From Marasmius tenuissimus (lineage: Eukaryota > Basidiomycota > Agaricomycetes > Agaricales > Marasmiaceae), in the NCBI GenBank assembly GCA_029532415.1, contig JAQOTA010000054.1, positions 2,604,001 through 2,668,000 of the forward strand: DNA of 64,000 nt, written 5' to 3'. Under the pieces are notes generated by a model. The model saw only the letters and a list, made by a program, of their open reading frames with translations, did no database searches and was not told the origin of the DNA. Positions within the stretch are counted from its first letter, which is position 1, and the number at the start of each line of letters is the position of its first letter. The position numbers and the translations under genes are program-made. This document shows positions 11,994 to 23,768 of the stretch, piece after piece.

Positions 11994-13376
11994 ATGCTTT
12001 CCTCGAAAATTGTGTTGCTGGCACTCACCTCCTTTGCCTTGGCCGCTCCTTTGCAGCGTCGCCAGGTTCCTCAAGGTACGGACTGTATCCGCTGATATCC
12101 TTGTTCTTTATTACTCACTATGACAACCCATCACAGAACACTCCCATCGTCCAACCCTGCTGGCGCTTCAGAAGTCCATTCAGCTGAACAACCCGGAGAG
12201 TTTCGTTGACCCCGTCTTCGGTCTTTTGGGTAACGCAGCCGCGGCTCAAGGTCTCGGAAACACCAAGGTGTGTCGAATACTACAGTTTGAATCATCGCGA
12301 CCAGGGAGTTCTGAATTCGTCTAATCAGGATGCCAACTGCCTCCAACAAGCCATGGCTGATCGTGCTTTCACGAACGCCAAAGAGGCCGGAGATGTTGAC
12401 GGGCAAGTCCAGGCCCTAATCTATCGCGCTCTTGAACGCAACTCTCTCTCTGTCGGAGGTACAACCGACAAGTGTACTTCCGTCCAGGCCGTCAACCCGG
12501 AGATTGCTGCCATCCAGCAACACCAGGATGCTGCCTCCCCTGGTGCAGACGCCATCAACAAGGCCATCGAACTCGAGCTTGCTAAGCAAATTGCTTCCGT
12601 GGGTGGTGACCCACTTCTCGCTCTCAACTCCGGAACATTTGCTCCTGGCCAGACCAATGACCCCACCGCCAAAGGCAACAGCTGTAACGACGACAAGGAC
12701 GATAATGGATGTATCTTCACTCTCAACCTGCTTCGTCCTGCCGCGACGGAGGACGAAATCCGTGCAGCTGTTGGTGGTGATGCAGGCACTGGGAACGGCG
12801 CTGGGAACGACAATGGAAATGGTGGGAACGACAACGGCAACAACAACGGCAACGGAAATGCCACCACAACTTTGCCTCCTTGTGAAGTCACCGTTACTGT
12901 AACCGTCGCACCTACGGCGACCGCTTCGCTCGACCCGACTGCCACCTGCCCTCCCCCCGTTACCGTCACTGTAACCGCCGGAGCCACTGCGACTGCCAGT
13001 GCTACCGCGACTGAATCTGCTGCTACGCCCACTGAGACTGCTGGAGCAGGAGCAGGAGCAGGAGGGTTAGTTATACAGTCGCTCTATTTTGTTTCCCTGC
13101 ACCTGACGTTTCGTTCTCAGATCCGACGCCGGAAATGGAAACCTCCAAACCTTCACTGGATCCCTAGGAGGTCAGGCTGCACCCGCTGTGACTGCTGGCG
13201 GAAGGGGATTCCTGGTCGAGGGATCTGACTCGTTCGTAGGCGTCGGAGCTGCGTTGAACAGGAGCTGTGATATCCAGCACAACAAGTGTGCCAACGCCGC
13301 AAACAGCGGTGGAGATTTCACTGTTGGTCAGTGTGACCAACAGAACAACGATTGCAAGGCAGCTACCAAGGCGTAA
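11994..13376 (+). CDS. Secreted protein with Thr/Val-rich linker, family of unknown function
   Basis: The start MLSSKIVLLALTSFALAAP is a clear signal peptide, followed by LQRRQ, a likely dibasic (kexin-type) cleavage site. The first intron begins after CCTCAAG near 12075, the second lies before DANCLQQAMADRAFTNAKEA, and a third near 13060-13120 precedes the C-terminal part. The N-terminal domain includes DPVFGLLGNAAAAQGLGNT and GGDPLLALNSGTFAPGQTND. A low-complexity linker follows with Asn/Gly and then Thr/Val/Ala repeats (TVTVTV). The C-terminal domain has LGGQAAPAVTAGGRGF and RSCDIQHNKCANAANSG, with Cys pairs suggesting disulfides. Such C-terminal domains are widespread in secreted fungal proteins and have at times been labelled 'ribosomal protein S17', which nothing here supports. 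A cell-wall or extracellular location is inferred. Confidence 0.8.
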
Positions 13377-14402
13377 AGCACTTTTAGGATCGTGATTTGA
13401 TATTTTTGACTTGGGTTTTTTCTTTCTTTCCTTCGACATACCAACGCCTTGTGCGCCTTCTTGTTTCTAACGTAGATACCCTGGCAATGACAATTCAGTG
13501 AGGACTGGAAAAAGAGGGAAAGCTATCACCATCAGCCTGGCGTTTACCACAGTGTACAGTATGCAACTGTCGATCAGACTACACGGCGAGCGCCGAGAAA
13601 CTTGGTCGAGTTTTTCTTTCGGCTCTTTTCGTGCTTTGCTTAAGTTGAAGCAACACGCGCCATATTTATGTAGAAATCGCAGTACGAATTAGTTGACCTG
13701 TCCAGAACGCGTCCAGATACTCAGATCCTCACAGGTGACGCTGGAGATAAATCTCAAATGTTTAAACAAAACATATGTTTTACATATGTTGTATTCGAAC
13801 AATGATCGAAAGCCCGCCCCCTGACTGGGATGTTGGCCGTCCGAAGCCGGCGGAAACAACTTTGGAAAGTCTTTCTCACAGTCTTGAGCTCTGAGTCCAA
13901 GCACGGAGGCCCCGCCGAGGCCTTAGGCCTTAGACCCCTCTCTCATCATGTCACTCATTCTCAACGTTCAAGCACTCTCTCTCACTCTCTAGCTAAATCA
14001 AAATCATAGTCTCGTGACAGTGGGTGAACTGAGTACTGTGCTTTTGCGAGCATCTCTCATCGCACTAATTTGGCTCCCCCCCCCAGCTTGTGGTAACTCG
14101 GGTTGCATTCGGGACGATAGACGACCTCTTATCAATGCCGTCTGGAATTGGCTCGCTCAAACTATTCGTTCGAACTACCCGTTCGAATCATCGTTTAGAT
14201 GGCCCGTTCAAAATGCCGGTTCAAGCTGAATGTTTGGATCCCCCATTCGCGAGTGGTTGTGGTCGAACAATATGTTTAAACCGGTGGGTTCGATCAAGAT
14301 TGAACGTCCGAGTGTAGTATGCATGTCCAGTTAAGGGTGGTTCAAAGGTGAGAGGACACCCGTGCCTCTGTATCCGACCGGTTGAACTGAGCATTTGAAT
14401 AA
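13377..14402. other. Spacer with inverted repeat and GTTCGAA-rich tract
   Basis: No gene seen. A perfect 9-bp inverted repeat, AACATATGT-TTT-ACATATGTT, lies at 13770-13790. From about 14160 to 14400 the words GTTCGAA, GTTCAA and their complements recur every 10-30 bp. Similar words flank the far side of the LINE remnant at 15650-15690, so both tracts may be parts of one older repeat split by the LINE. Confidence 0.45.
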
Positions 14403-15620
14403 GATGTAAGATGTAAGATGTAAACCTGCGGTGGTCCCATTTAGGAACTGCAGGGGTCCGCAGCTCGTGCGATGGCCAGTTCAGTCGCACACTACGGCAC
14501 AGATACAGCCATGCCCTTTCGACAAATGCCTTTCAGCATCTTCTCATGAGCCAATGAAATGCATCTGTGGGATGTCTCTATCGTTCATTCCACGACGATA
14601 TGTCAAGATGAATCGGAGTTACGGCTGGTTTACACTGCGCCGCTATTATAGACATTAATACAATGGGTCATAGGTATCTAGCAAGTCGTTATCCCCTTCT
14701 TCGGGAACAACAAAGGCCTCGGGCACCCCGTCGTCTTGAGCTGGCACGTCAAGACTGGCGATGTCACTTCCAGAGGGGATGTGAGCAGGTATCTCGGAGA
14801 AGATCTCAAGGGCCTTGTGGATGTAGGTGGCTAAGCTCGGGATGAGGCGTTCGTCGTCAACAGCGGTGTTGAAGATTGCCAATGGGTTATCTGTTCGTAA
14901 CACACGCTCGAACTCCGGCCACGCTCGTAGTGCCTTCGTTATGAATATGTTCCTCTCGAGCCGTAGAATAGGAGGCCGATTACACCGCCAGAAGACGTGC
15001 ATTTCATCTTCGACAGCGGAGCAGCCATAGCGGCATACGCGGGCGTCCCTTGGTATCGTCTTACCAGTCAGTGTGGTCGTCCATCGTAGGGTTTCCACGG
15101 CTAGTCTATGTGTAGATGTTACAAATCGTGTCAACGATTTCCGGTGGTCGACGATTGGGGCAGATAGATATCGTTGGAAGTCGAAGTTGGCCCCTAGTTT
15201 CTGCGGGACATGTCCCGGGGAGTATCGAGACTGTAAGATGCTGAGTTTAGGCGAGTTATGGATCTCTTGAATGTTATCACTCCAGGCCTTCTCTATGACC
15301 AGTGTGCTTAGTGCCTCGACTCGTTCAGCGCACTCCATATCCATCGATGTTAATTCAAGACCGATGCTCCTTATGACCGTTTGGAGGTCAGACAGCCAGC
15401 AGGGTCTCCCTTGCACCACGAGCGCTTTATTTTCGTGTAGAGCTGAATACGCCATACGGTTTTCTCCCAGACCCAGAAGATAGCGTAGGTATCGGAGTGC
15501 GAGGTGGATCCGCCGGTATTTAATGGGTACAATACCAGTCTCCGTGAAGAGCACACACAGTGGTGATCTAGAATGGAGGCCTAGAAGGCGGCGAAGAAAC
15601 TGATGTTGTACCTAGCGTTC
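14403..15620 (-). mobile_element. 5'-truncated Tad-like LINE (non-LTR retrotransposon) remnant
   Basis: An open frame on the minus strand from about 15620 to 14655 encodes the C-terminal end of a LINE polyprotein. It contains FTETGIVPIKYRRIHLALRYL, normal for the region after the reverse transcriptase of fungal LINEs, and the terminal zinc-knuckle-like CRYGCSAVEDEMHVFWRC (C-x3-C-x8-H-x4-C). The reverse transcriptase and endonuclease domains are absent, and a stop closes the frame at about 15622, as expected of 5' truncation during insertion. On the minus strand the non-coding tail reaches three tandem TTACATC units (plus-strand GATGTAA at 14403-14423), a plausible 3' end. Not capable of autonomous movement. 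Family assignment rests on these motifs. Confidence 0.8.
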
Positions 15621-15974
15621 ATCAGTGGGGGGTAGCTCGGAATGGTGAGAATACGAGCGTTCGAATAGGCCATTTGAACGCCGATGTGCTGGGGCTATCG
15701 TTTATATCACACAGGATATTGTTAGAATAAGACATATGTAAAAAATATGATTTGTTTAAACTTTTGAAATTCAACGCCTGGGTGACAGACTCGGAGAAAA
15801 ATCATTGTCAAGGCCAGCAAAAAATATGATCCACGTGCACTGCCGCCGGTAACCGACCTCCTGACGTCAATCGAGAGCGGGATCCAACTGGGAACAGTTA
15901 TGCACAGACCACCATCTCCCTCAGCCTAACTGCCCAACTACACACTGCTGTAGCCTCTCGAGTGCTTTCTATTC
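15621..15974. other. Spacer upstream of the Mug56/Spo71-like gene
   Basis: AT-rich DNA near 15720-15800 is followed by a GC-richer promoter stretch with a CRE-like palindrome. No gene is seen. Confidence 0.5.
15862..15869. promoter_or_regulatory. CRE-like palindrome TGACGTCA in the Mug56/Spo71 promoter
   Basis: A perfect ATF/CREB-type bZIP site lies about 105 bp upstream of the ATG at 15975, a typical promoter position. In S. pombe, Atf1 sites drive many meiotic and stress genes, which would suit this gene, but this is inference from motif and place. Confidence 0.35.
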
Positions 15975-18900
15975 ATGACCTCTCTCGACATCCCTTCACG
16001 GCCAGGCCCCCATCCAGTCACGTCCAGTACCTCTGTAGGCTCCAGCTCAGCACTCAAAGCAGAGGCTCATGACCACGATGAGCACCTCCACCGACGGTTC
16101 TTCATTGGGCCTATGCCGGAGAAAGTTTTGCCCAATCCTCTCAGCGACAAGAAAGGCAAAGGTCGTGCTGCAACCCTTCGAAACCTTGAGGACTGCGAGG
16201 ACGACTGCGAGAATCACCTTACCCATATAATCAAGGAGAACGCGTTTGCCTTCTTTTTACGACAGGGTGGTCGGGAGGAGGACTGGGGTGAGGATGAAGA
16301 ACGAAGTGCCCGACGAGAAATGATTCGGCGATGGAGAGAGAGCCCTTGGGCCGACATCATGCGGAAACGACGTGAAGAGAAGCAAAACTCAAAGCGAGCG
16401 ACCAATTGCTGGATGGGGTCGAGCTTCGAGATTGGAGAAATTGCTGGAATAAATGTCATTCAAGAGGCAGATGTAACTCGGTCGTTCTTCTCGAGCAGCA
16501 TGTCCAACCAGTCCAGCTTCAACGGCACTGCTTCCATCACACCGTACCTTCCACTCGATGCAGCAGTAACTCAGATAACTCAGGCATCTCAGGCTCCAGA
16601 GGACTTGCCAGAACGGCCCAGCTCTTCGAGATTCACAAGTACGGGGCAGGAGACGTTTGTCACTGCATCCTCTGAGCCACAAGCCAGTACGGCTTCACTG
16701 GTCAGGCCTGAAACTCCGAAGCTCAACGATGCTCAGGCTGAACCTGAAGCACTTCATCAACCCCACTCTACCGACACTATCTCGTCTTCGAGGTCTGCAC
16801 TTCTTCCTCCCCCTACGGCGTCGCCAACGGATCCAGCATCTCGCCCAGAACCCTCGAAGCGGCCAACCCTTAAACTCTCGTTCCTATTGAGAGGCGAAGG
16901 GACCTCAAAGAAGGTGAAGGACAAGCCCAAGGGAAAGAAAGTGCGCTATGATTTGTCTCCTGTCAGTGTCACTCCCATCTTGAGCGACTCGGCTGAAGAC
17001 CCTGCACCACCGGGCGAGGTCTTGCAGCGGACGGGAGAAGAGGTACAAGATACAAGCGCGGGTGCGATGAGTACTTCTGCTGAAATTAGTGATCTCCAGT
17101 GGGGTGACGTCGTTATGCGAGGCGAGTTTCCATCCTGGCGATACGTGGCTAAAGCGTTATAGCTCACCTTCCGCTTAGATCGAATGCTTGTTCGCATACT
17201 CTCTTCCAATCTCAATGCTCTTCCTCGCTTCTTCGATGATAACAAGCACCGCCAGACAAGAGATCTTGATTACGAGGACTGGGAAGAATTTATGGTAGTT
17301 TGGCGTATGGATCGCATCGAGCTGTACGAAAACTACGTGGGTATTCGTCTCTTCTCTCTCTCCCAGCTTGATCTCACGTTCTCCTCAGACTGTACCGGGA
17401 GAGGAGTGGTTTAGAGGTCACAAAAATCTGTCATACATTATCCCTCTCAAGTCCGGCCGAACAAAGCTCTCAATCTATTCATTCGTCGACCTCACCTTCT
17501 GCATTACGTGCCCACCAACGAGTCGGAGATACAACCCTGCGAGGCGGAAGTGGCAGGTCCATAGTGCTAAACAAGGCACGTTCATCTACATCTTCAAGAT
17601 CAAATGTCGGTCGAGGGCGTACGACTGGACCTGGCAATTGTGGTACGTCAACGCTCTTTCTACAATATGAAATCGTGGGCACTTGAACTCGAGCTTACTG
17701 GTGTACACCAGGCGGCACTTGGGAGGGGAACTCCCTCCAACGATTAGTGTCCGGAACCCCCGGCTGGACAGTAAGGTGAACATCGACATGCCAGCCGTCG
17801 ATACCACAGAAGCCTTCAAGGTCTTTACGAGGGAGAATGTTGTTGCTCTGTGTATGGAGAACCTTCGCTCCGTTCGGGACTGGAAGTATATCATTGAGAG
17901 ACAAGTTGCAGAGGGGGGCGTATTGGAATTGGCCTGGAGAAGGGAGACACACCTAGACTGGATATGGCTGGACGACGATGTAGACGGTAGACCAAGGAAC
18001 TGGGCCGTACTCTGTGGACTGGTCATGCAAGACGTAAGTTGTCTCGCATTGGAGTCCCTCGAGTCTGGTCCGCATTTCTGACTGCGTTCGACGTCCACTC
18101 AGTCAACCATTCCTGCACACCTAGAGATACGAATCGGCAAACATTTCCCAAGCTTCGTTCGCCTCAAGGATGGTGGTCGCCTTGCAGAACCTCCGGCGAT
18201 GGAAGGATACGTCGATCGAGTCCGACCCAATACTCAGACTAAACAACCAGTTTATCTGGCAATTCACGACGGCAACCTCTTTTGCCTGGGACAATCACGA
18301 GCGCATCCACCCACGCCTCTCGTTCCGTTTCCGATGACACAGAGTGCGACGGAGCATCAGTCAGAGCTGCTGCGGCGATCAGAGGTTTTGAGAGGCGCTC
18401 AGCAGATTCTTGACGCTGATGGTGTTGCTGATTTGAGGAATGTCTTGACGGTGCGAAGGGCGGTACATCCGGTCATACAGAACCATCATGATGTGAGGGA
18501 GCAGCCAGAGGATGAGGAGTGGATGCATACGTGGAGTGAGGGAGAGTTGTCGGCGGAAGACGCAGCGGATGAAGGCGGGGAGGAGCCATTGCAGAGCGCT
18601 AAGCCAGAGGAGAAGCCGGTGTTAAAGATGCGACGGTCATTCGAGCTGCTTTTTAAGAATGGGCATGTTGTACGATTTGAGGCAAGTTTGTTCTGTCTGT
18701 GTTCTCATCGATAGCAATCCTGACGAAGCAACGCGTAGGCTTACTCGTGCCGTTACGCCAACGAATGGGTTCAAAGGCTCGGCGAGCTGATACGTTACTG
18801 GAAACTCAAACATAGGGACGACGCTCGAGATGAAATGGACTTGGCTCAGGCACTTCGCCCTCGAGTAACACCGAAGACTTATCAGGAAAAGGATCGCATT

Positions 18901-19600
18901 TTATACGCTGAACCGCCGCCAGACCTCTCTGCACCTATGCCGGCGCTCGGATCTTTGTACAACTGGTGTGTGCTAGAGGGATGCAAACCGATCGTGAGGG
19001 GCGGGAAGCTCTTCACGAGACAGGGTTTGCGGGGGCAGTATAAGTAAGTTTCGACTATTTGCGTTGTGACATGGTCAACCCTTATAATCCTTATCATCTA
19101 GGCTCGTCCAAATGTTTATTGTGTCTGGCACCATCGTCCAGTTTAAGATCAAACCCAGGAATTCCTTGAACCGTGCGGAGGCGCGTAAAATTCAATTAAT
19201 GGACGCCTATGTATGCTCGGGGTACTTTGCTGCCCAAGCTCTTCCGAGCGGGCAGTACAACGCCAACGCGACCAGCGAAGCACGTCGGTACCAAGACGGT
19301 TTGGAAGCAAACGATCCAGAGGAAGACAGGCTCTTTGTGGTATGGTACAAATCGTATTCAAAGGCCCAGGGACCATCCGCTACCTCCGCCAATGCAGAGG
19401 ACCCATCAGCCTCTACCTCCAGCGCTCCAGCGCCTCCTTTGAACGCAAGGAAGAAGAAAATGGCGGTATTCATGACGAGAAGTAAGTTGGAGAGAGATGC
19501 GTGGTGTTGGGCTTTAAATTGCGAGATCGAGAAGATCGTGAGGGCCCAAAAGGAAAGGGAGACGAAGATGAGGGAGGCTGGGGGGTTGATGGAACTCTGA
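15975..19600 (+). CDS. SPO71: Mug56/Spo71-like PH-domain protein (meiosis/spore membrane)
   Basis: Large multi-exon protein of the Spo71/Mug56 family. Yeast Spo71 is a PH-domain protein that recruits the lipid-transfer protein Vps13 to the prospore membrane; S. pombe mug56 is meiotically induced. The first exon (15975-17121) encodes a charged, Ser/Pro-rich N-terminus with EERSARREMIRRWRESPWAD. It joins WGDVVMRDRMLVRI through a GC-AG intron at 17122-17178. Further blocks are LDYEDWEEFMVVWRMDRIELYE, LKSGRTKLSIYSFVDLTFC, RNWAVLCGLVMQD, RRSFELLFKNGHVVRFEA followed by CRYANEWVQRLGELIRYWKL (a PH domain split by an intron), and a C-terminal PH-like region with RSKLERDAWCWALNCEIEKI. The function in basidiomycetes is not known; a role in meiosis or sporogenesis is inferred. 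All blocks are present, so it looks intact. Confidence 0.82.
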
Positions 19601-19950
19601 GGTTTTACTGGTCCACGCTCGCTTCAGGCCTCTTCAGGTGGATCTAGCATATTCGCTCGTTAACTGGTCGCCCGACTTGTGACCCTTTTCTTGTCGGTTC
19701 TACTTATGGTCATCACGGATGGACACAATACATGCACTATACCCACATACTCATACTTAAAATGTCGTTCTAATCATTGATACTTACATACCACTGCCAG
19801 CATTCACCGAAGTATACAAACCCGGATTGTATAGCGCGGTCCAGGTAGCCTAGGTAACGGCGCACACTCCTTACAACAGCACCTCCAGTACAATTCAAAT
19901 GTTGCACCCTTATAGGGTTCCAACACTCGTAACACAGCTCTCAACTCATC
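19601..19950. other. Spacer between SPO71-like gene and sirtuin
   Basis: No gene. Contains the 3' end of the upstream gene and the promoter of the sirtuin; no clear TATA box. Confidence 0.5.
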
Positions 19951-20976
19951 ATGCCTTCCTCTGATGTCGAAGCCTTTCGTCGTGTACTCTCCGAGTCCAA
20001 CAGCATTCTGATCGTTTCGGGGGCAGGCTTGTCCGCCCCTTCAGGCTCGTTCTCTTTATTCCTTTGACCTTGACCCATAGTGATCCGTCAAAGTAGGTAT
20101 AGCTACATTCCGAGGTCAAGGCGGTCGATGGAGGAAGTACGACGCCAAAATACTAGCGACTCTCTCCGCATGGCAAGAGAATCAATCTCGCGTGTGGCAA
20201 TTCTTCCACTATCGAAGAGAGGAGTGGGTCCATCTCCCTCAAGGATTGGGGTTCATACTCAATTGCACACCTACTTTAGAATCAGGCCGAGCCATCCAAA
20301 CGAAGGACATCGGGTTCTGGCTCGATTAAGCGTGCCATCTCTAAGGAAACCTGTGGCGCCACAGGCCAAAACGATCATGCATGTAACCCAGAACATCGAT
20401 GGTCTGTGCCTCAGAGCACTAGATGACTTGGCTTCCGAACACGAAACACCGGATGGCAAGATCATCGAGATGCACGGAAACCTCTTCGACGTCGTGTGTA
20501 CAGCGCACGACTGCGACTATCGGGCTCGTAACATGGACGAGCCTATCTGTCCTGCACTGGGAGGCACAGAGAAAATTGTCGCCGAAGGAAATGTAGAACC
20601 CATCGTCAAACGTGCGGATCTACCACATTGTCCGAAGTGCCAACAGTTGCTGCGACCTGATGTCGTGTGGTTTGGGGAAAGACCTAAGCAGATCCATGAG
20701 ATCCTGAAGGTTGCCGATGAGGCTGACCTGTGTTTGGTCGTTGGAACATCCGCAGTGGTAAGTTACTGGACATCACACTACCTCTTCAAATTCATGCTGA
20801 GTGACTATCTGTTCATCGAACAGGTTCAACCCGCCTCACGGCTTCCTGAGCGCGTGCGGGCAAATGGCGGCAAAGTCGCGGTATTCAACCTGGAAGCTGC
20901 CAACCATTCCGACGAGGCTGATTTTGTTTTTCTTGGTCCCTGCGAAGTAGAGCTAGGTCGAATCATTGGACTGTAG
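19951..20976 (+). CDS. Class III sirtuin (SIRT5-like NAD-dependent deacylase)
   Basis: Sir2-family enzyme that removes acyl groups from lysines with NAD. Exon 1 (19951-20044) encodes the NAD-binding GAGLSAPSG, completed as IATFRG after the first intron (20045-20096, beginning GC). Exon 2 (20097-20223) holds [11 protein letters not shown] and [10 protein letters not shown]. After intron 20224-20279 come [22 protein letters not shown], the active-site region EMHGNLFD, two Cys pairs for zinc (CTAHDC and CPKC) and [10 protein letters not shown]. Intron 20758-20823 leads into the last exon with [12 protein letters not shown]. The [13 protein letters not shown] arrangement fits class III (SIRT5/CobB-like). 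It lies at the left edge of the triplicated block, and a fragment of its last exon recurs at 30919. Its location, mitochondrial or cytosolic, cannot be read from the short N-terminus. Confidence 0.88.
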
Positions 20977-21051
20977 AGTAATTTCATAGGGTATCTAAAT
21001 CGACAACTTCGTGTATTACAGGGGGTATGAGCGGTAACTAAACATTTCAAT

Positions 21052-23463
21052 TTAGACTTGGTTGTTGGGATTCGGAAGGTTAGCCTGCCGTCTAGCTTCT
21101 AAAATAGACAGATGTCTCGTTCTTGCCCTCTTTAACTTTTCATCCATTCCAAACATCGACCGAACGAGGAGGACGGGCCACCCTAATCGCATCCAAAAAG
21201 TGGTATCGGTCCGGCCCTTGAAGAAGTGCTTGCTTTGGAATGTCATGATGACCCAGATTGTAACGATCGTTAAGGGAATCGCGACCGCGATGTAGACAAC
21301 GACCCCCGATTGACCTTCATTCGTGACTTCTTTCACATTCATTCCGAAAGCGGACTATAAAGAGCGCCAAAATTGGTGATTCGTCAATGAGTTATGTGGA
21401 GGAGAACGTACCGCCGTATAGGAAGCAGGAAGGAAAACCATGGTCATATAGGCGATTTGTTTCATCTGAGTCAAAGGAATGGTCAACAGAAGTTCAATGA
21501 TTTAGAAAGGTTATTTGAGAGCATACCGCGGCGCTGTCTCGGACCGCAGCCTCAGAAAGCTGTTGCATCCTCGAGCTGTCATCGATATTCACTGTACTGA
21601 AAACCTGTTCTGGGGTGAGCGGGCCAAAAACGTGGTTCATGAGACCGGGCACTCACCAGATTCATCACGTTCTTCAACCGCGAGTCCTGCATATGCAATT
21701 GCATCTCTAGCCTTTCAATCTCATACAGCAGATGGTTACACTCCTTCTCCAACAACTTCGCGCTGAACGTCTTCTTTTCGGGCGTAATATCGGCACTATC
21801 CATCGCTGGGTTGGGCGTAGTGAGTATGAAACGGACGGACTTTCTCATGTCTTGGAGCATGGAAGCGTAGTGGAGGTGGTGTGCACGAATGAAGTGTAAA
21901 TCACGGGTCATATAGACCTCAGAGCTTTCCATCACCTTTCTCTCCTTGAAAATGCAATGATCATCGAGTGTCAGCCAGCCGAATGGCGAGATAAGACGCA
22001 CTAGGTCGATAATGTGTCGGTAAAGGGTCTCCAGTGCCTCGTCCCAAGCATACATGGCGTGCCAAATGAACAACAGAAGAATGAAACTTGGATCCGGTGA
22101 CTCCTGGAAAATGCTCTGCCAGTACACACTGTGCCCTAAACGGGGAAGAAAGCCTGAGCGAAGATATGACATCTTGCTTCAAAGAGCACCCACCGGCGTA
22201 GCGTATGCGCTCGTGAAGATACTTGGCGGAAGTTGTATCCGGATCGGTGTGGTGGTAGGAGATCACTGTACTGCTGTGCTCGTCGCGAATCAGATGAACC
22301 GCTAGCAGGTCAGATACGAGGTATGAACCATCTCCTGAAGAATGAGAGCATACATAAGCTCGCGCGTAGCCATTCACAGAAGCGGCACAGACCTGAGCCA
22401 AGATACAAAGGACGTTGGGTATCGAGCACCTCTTTATCTGGCGGTGGGGGGGTCAATCCTTTGTCTGGACTCTGCGCAAATGAATATGCAGGAAGACTCA
22501 CCTTCAACCATGGTCTGCCCAGAGGCATGAGATGCGTTTGAGGGAAGATTCCTCTCGACAGCTTGAAGGAATGTCAAAATGACCGTTATGTCTGTGCAAG
22601 TCCCATGAATATCGATTGCATCACGGAATGGTGTTGAATGAAGCCTACGGTCGCCCTTTCCTGGTCTGACCTCCTCCTGGAAACGGGTAGGAATCCAAGA
22701 CAGTGAAGAGGAGAAGAAGAATGGTTCGATGTTATACCTGGCAAGAGTAAATAACGGTTAGGACTCAAAGGACAGGCTTGTCGTTCTGAATATGCATACT
22801 TCGCTCCAAGCATTTGCAGCGTAGGTCCCGACATATTTTTCACAAAGAGTGCACGTAGGCGCGTTCCTTCAGGCCGCTGTTAAGGCACAGGTTTGAACAC
22901 ATCATGAAGGCGATTCGCACTATGGAGATCATACCTTTATGGATACGAGCCTACGCCAAAATTCATCATGGGTCTCGTCATCTCCAATCAGAAATGTTTC
23001 GCCGTCAATGAACCGTCCCGTATCGCGCATGTCCATAGCATAGATGATACAAGGGTCATGCCTGTTATAGTCCTGTATAGCACGCATTATGCCACTTCTT
23101 CGTACTTGGGATTCAGTCCAATTCGGGAAGCGCGATTGTGGATAGCCTTTCCAGCATCCGTCGCAAGTACTGTGATCGCAAAACTCGGGTATAGGTGGAT
23201 GCTCGGAATTTAGCTGTCTCAAATCCACTTCTGCACTGACAGGTGAGCGAAAAGGACTGCAGAAGACAAAGTCTGTGTACCATCGTGTATATTGATCCAC
23301 GGCCTTAGAGAGCTTACTGAGCTCCACGATTTGGATGGTGACTGAGAGTAACCCACCATGGTGCACTAGGGCCGCTGTGTCTGTGTGAAGGGGGTGGCCT
23401 TGAATAATCTAGCCATCTCGAACCATCTTTCGGTGGTGGATATCGTTGATGACGAGGGAACAT
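21052..23463 (-). pseudogene. CorA-like membrane protein, copy A of three, frameshifted in exon 1
   Basis: Nearly complete copy of the CorA-like gene described at 31122. Exon 1 opens MFPRHQRYPPPKDGSRW, but relative to copy C one extra base lies near 23350, just after APWWVTLS. This shifts the frame before the conserved CDHSTCDGCWKGYPQSRFPN. Downstream exons all read cleanly: LGSGDGSYLVSDLLAVHL, WHAMYAWDEALETLY, ECNHLLYEIERLEMQLH, then FLPASYTASAFGMNVKEV with the CorA GMN motif, and a second membrane helix YIAVAIPLTIVTIWVIMTF. Because only one lesion is seen, a shorter protein from an internal start or a sequencing error is possible. One intron (22654-22592) starts with GC. Convergent with the sirtuin, 75 bp away. 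Confidence 0.7.
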
Positions 23464-23768
23464 AATGGGTATTGGATGTTGGGAAGGTATAGTGCCATTG
23501 CTTGGACGGTACTTATATTGACAGATGGTAACTAGCGCCTCGCCGTGCTATATTCAATGCCGTGGAGCCCATCGAATTCTTCGCCGCCACCAGTGCACAG
23601 GGATGGAGCCCTGTTGTAAGTTTGATAGTAAAAGCATACAAAACGAGGGTCACGAGAAGTGCGCTCATAACACCTTTTAATCATAGCTTATATCACCGAG
23701 GACTGGAATTCGACTTCTAAGATTAGATGCTGTCGAGGTGAAGACAACACGGGTACGAGATACGTCCT
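23464..23768. other. Spacer between CorA copy A and uS12m copy A
   Basis: About 300 bp aligning by eye with 33528-33804 of the intact copy. It is the upstream region of the CorA-like gene and the downstream region of the uS12m copy. Nothing else seen. Confidence 0.5.

Noticed and set aside
12421..13032. 203-codon minus-strand open frame
   Set aside because: Antisense of the low-complexity linker of the secreted protein; hydrophobic repeats arise from the GC-rich repeat codons. The plus strand has signal peptide, introns and a paralogue.
20080..20096. Sirtuin start at about 20080
   Set aside because: An open frame there would drop the [12 protein letters not shown]-binding motif, which is encoded just upstream from the ATG at 19951.
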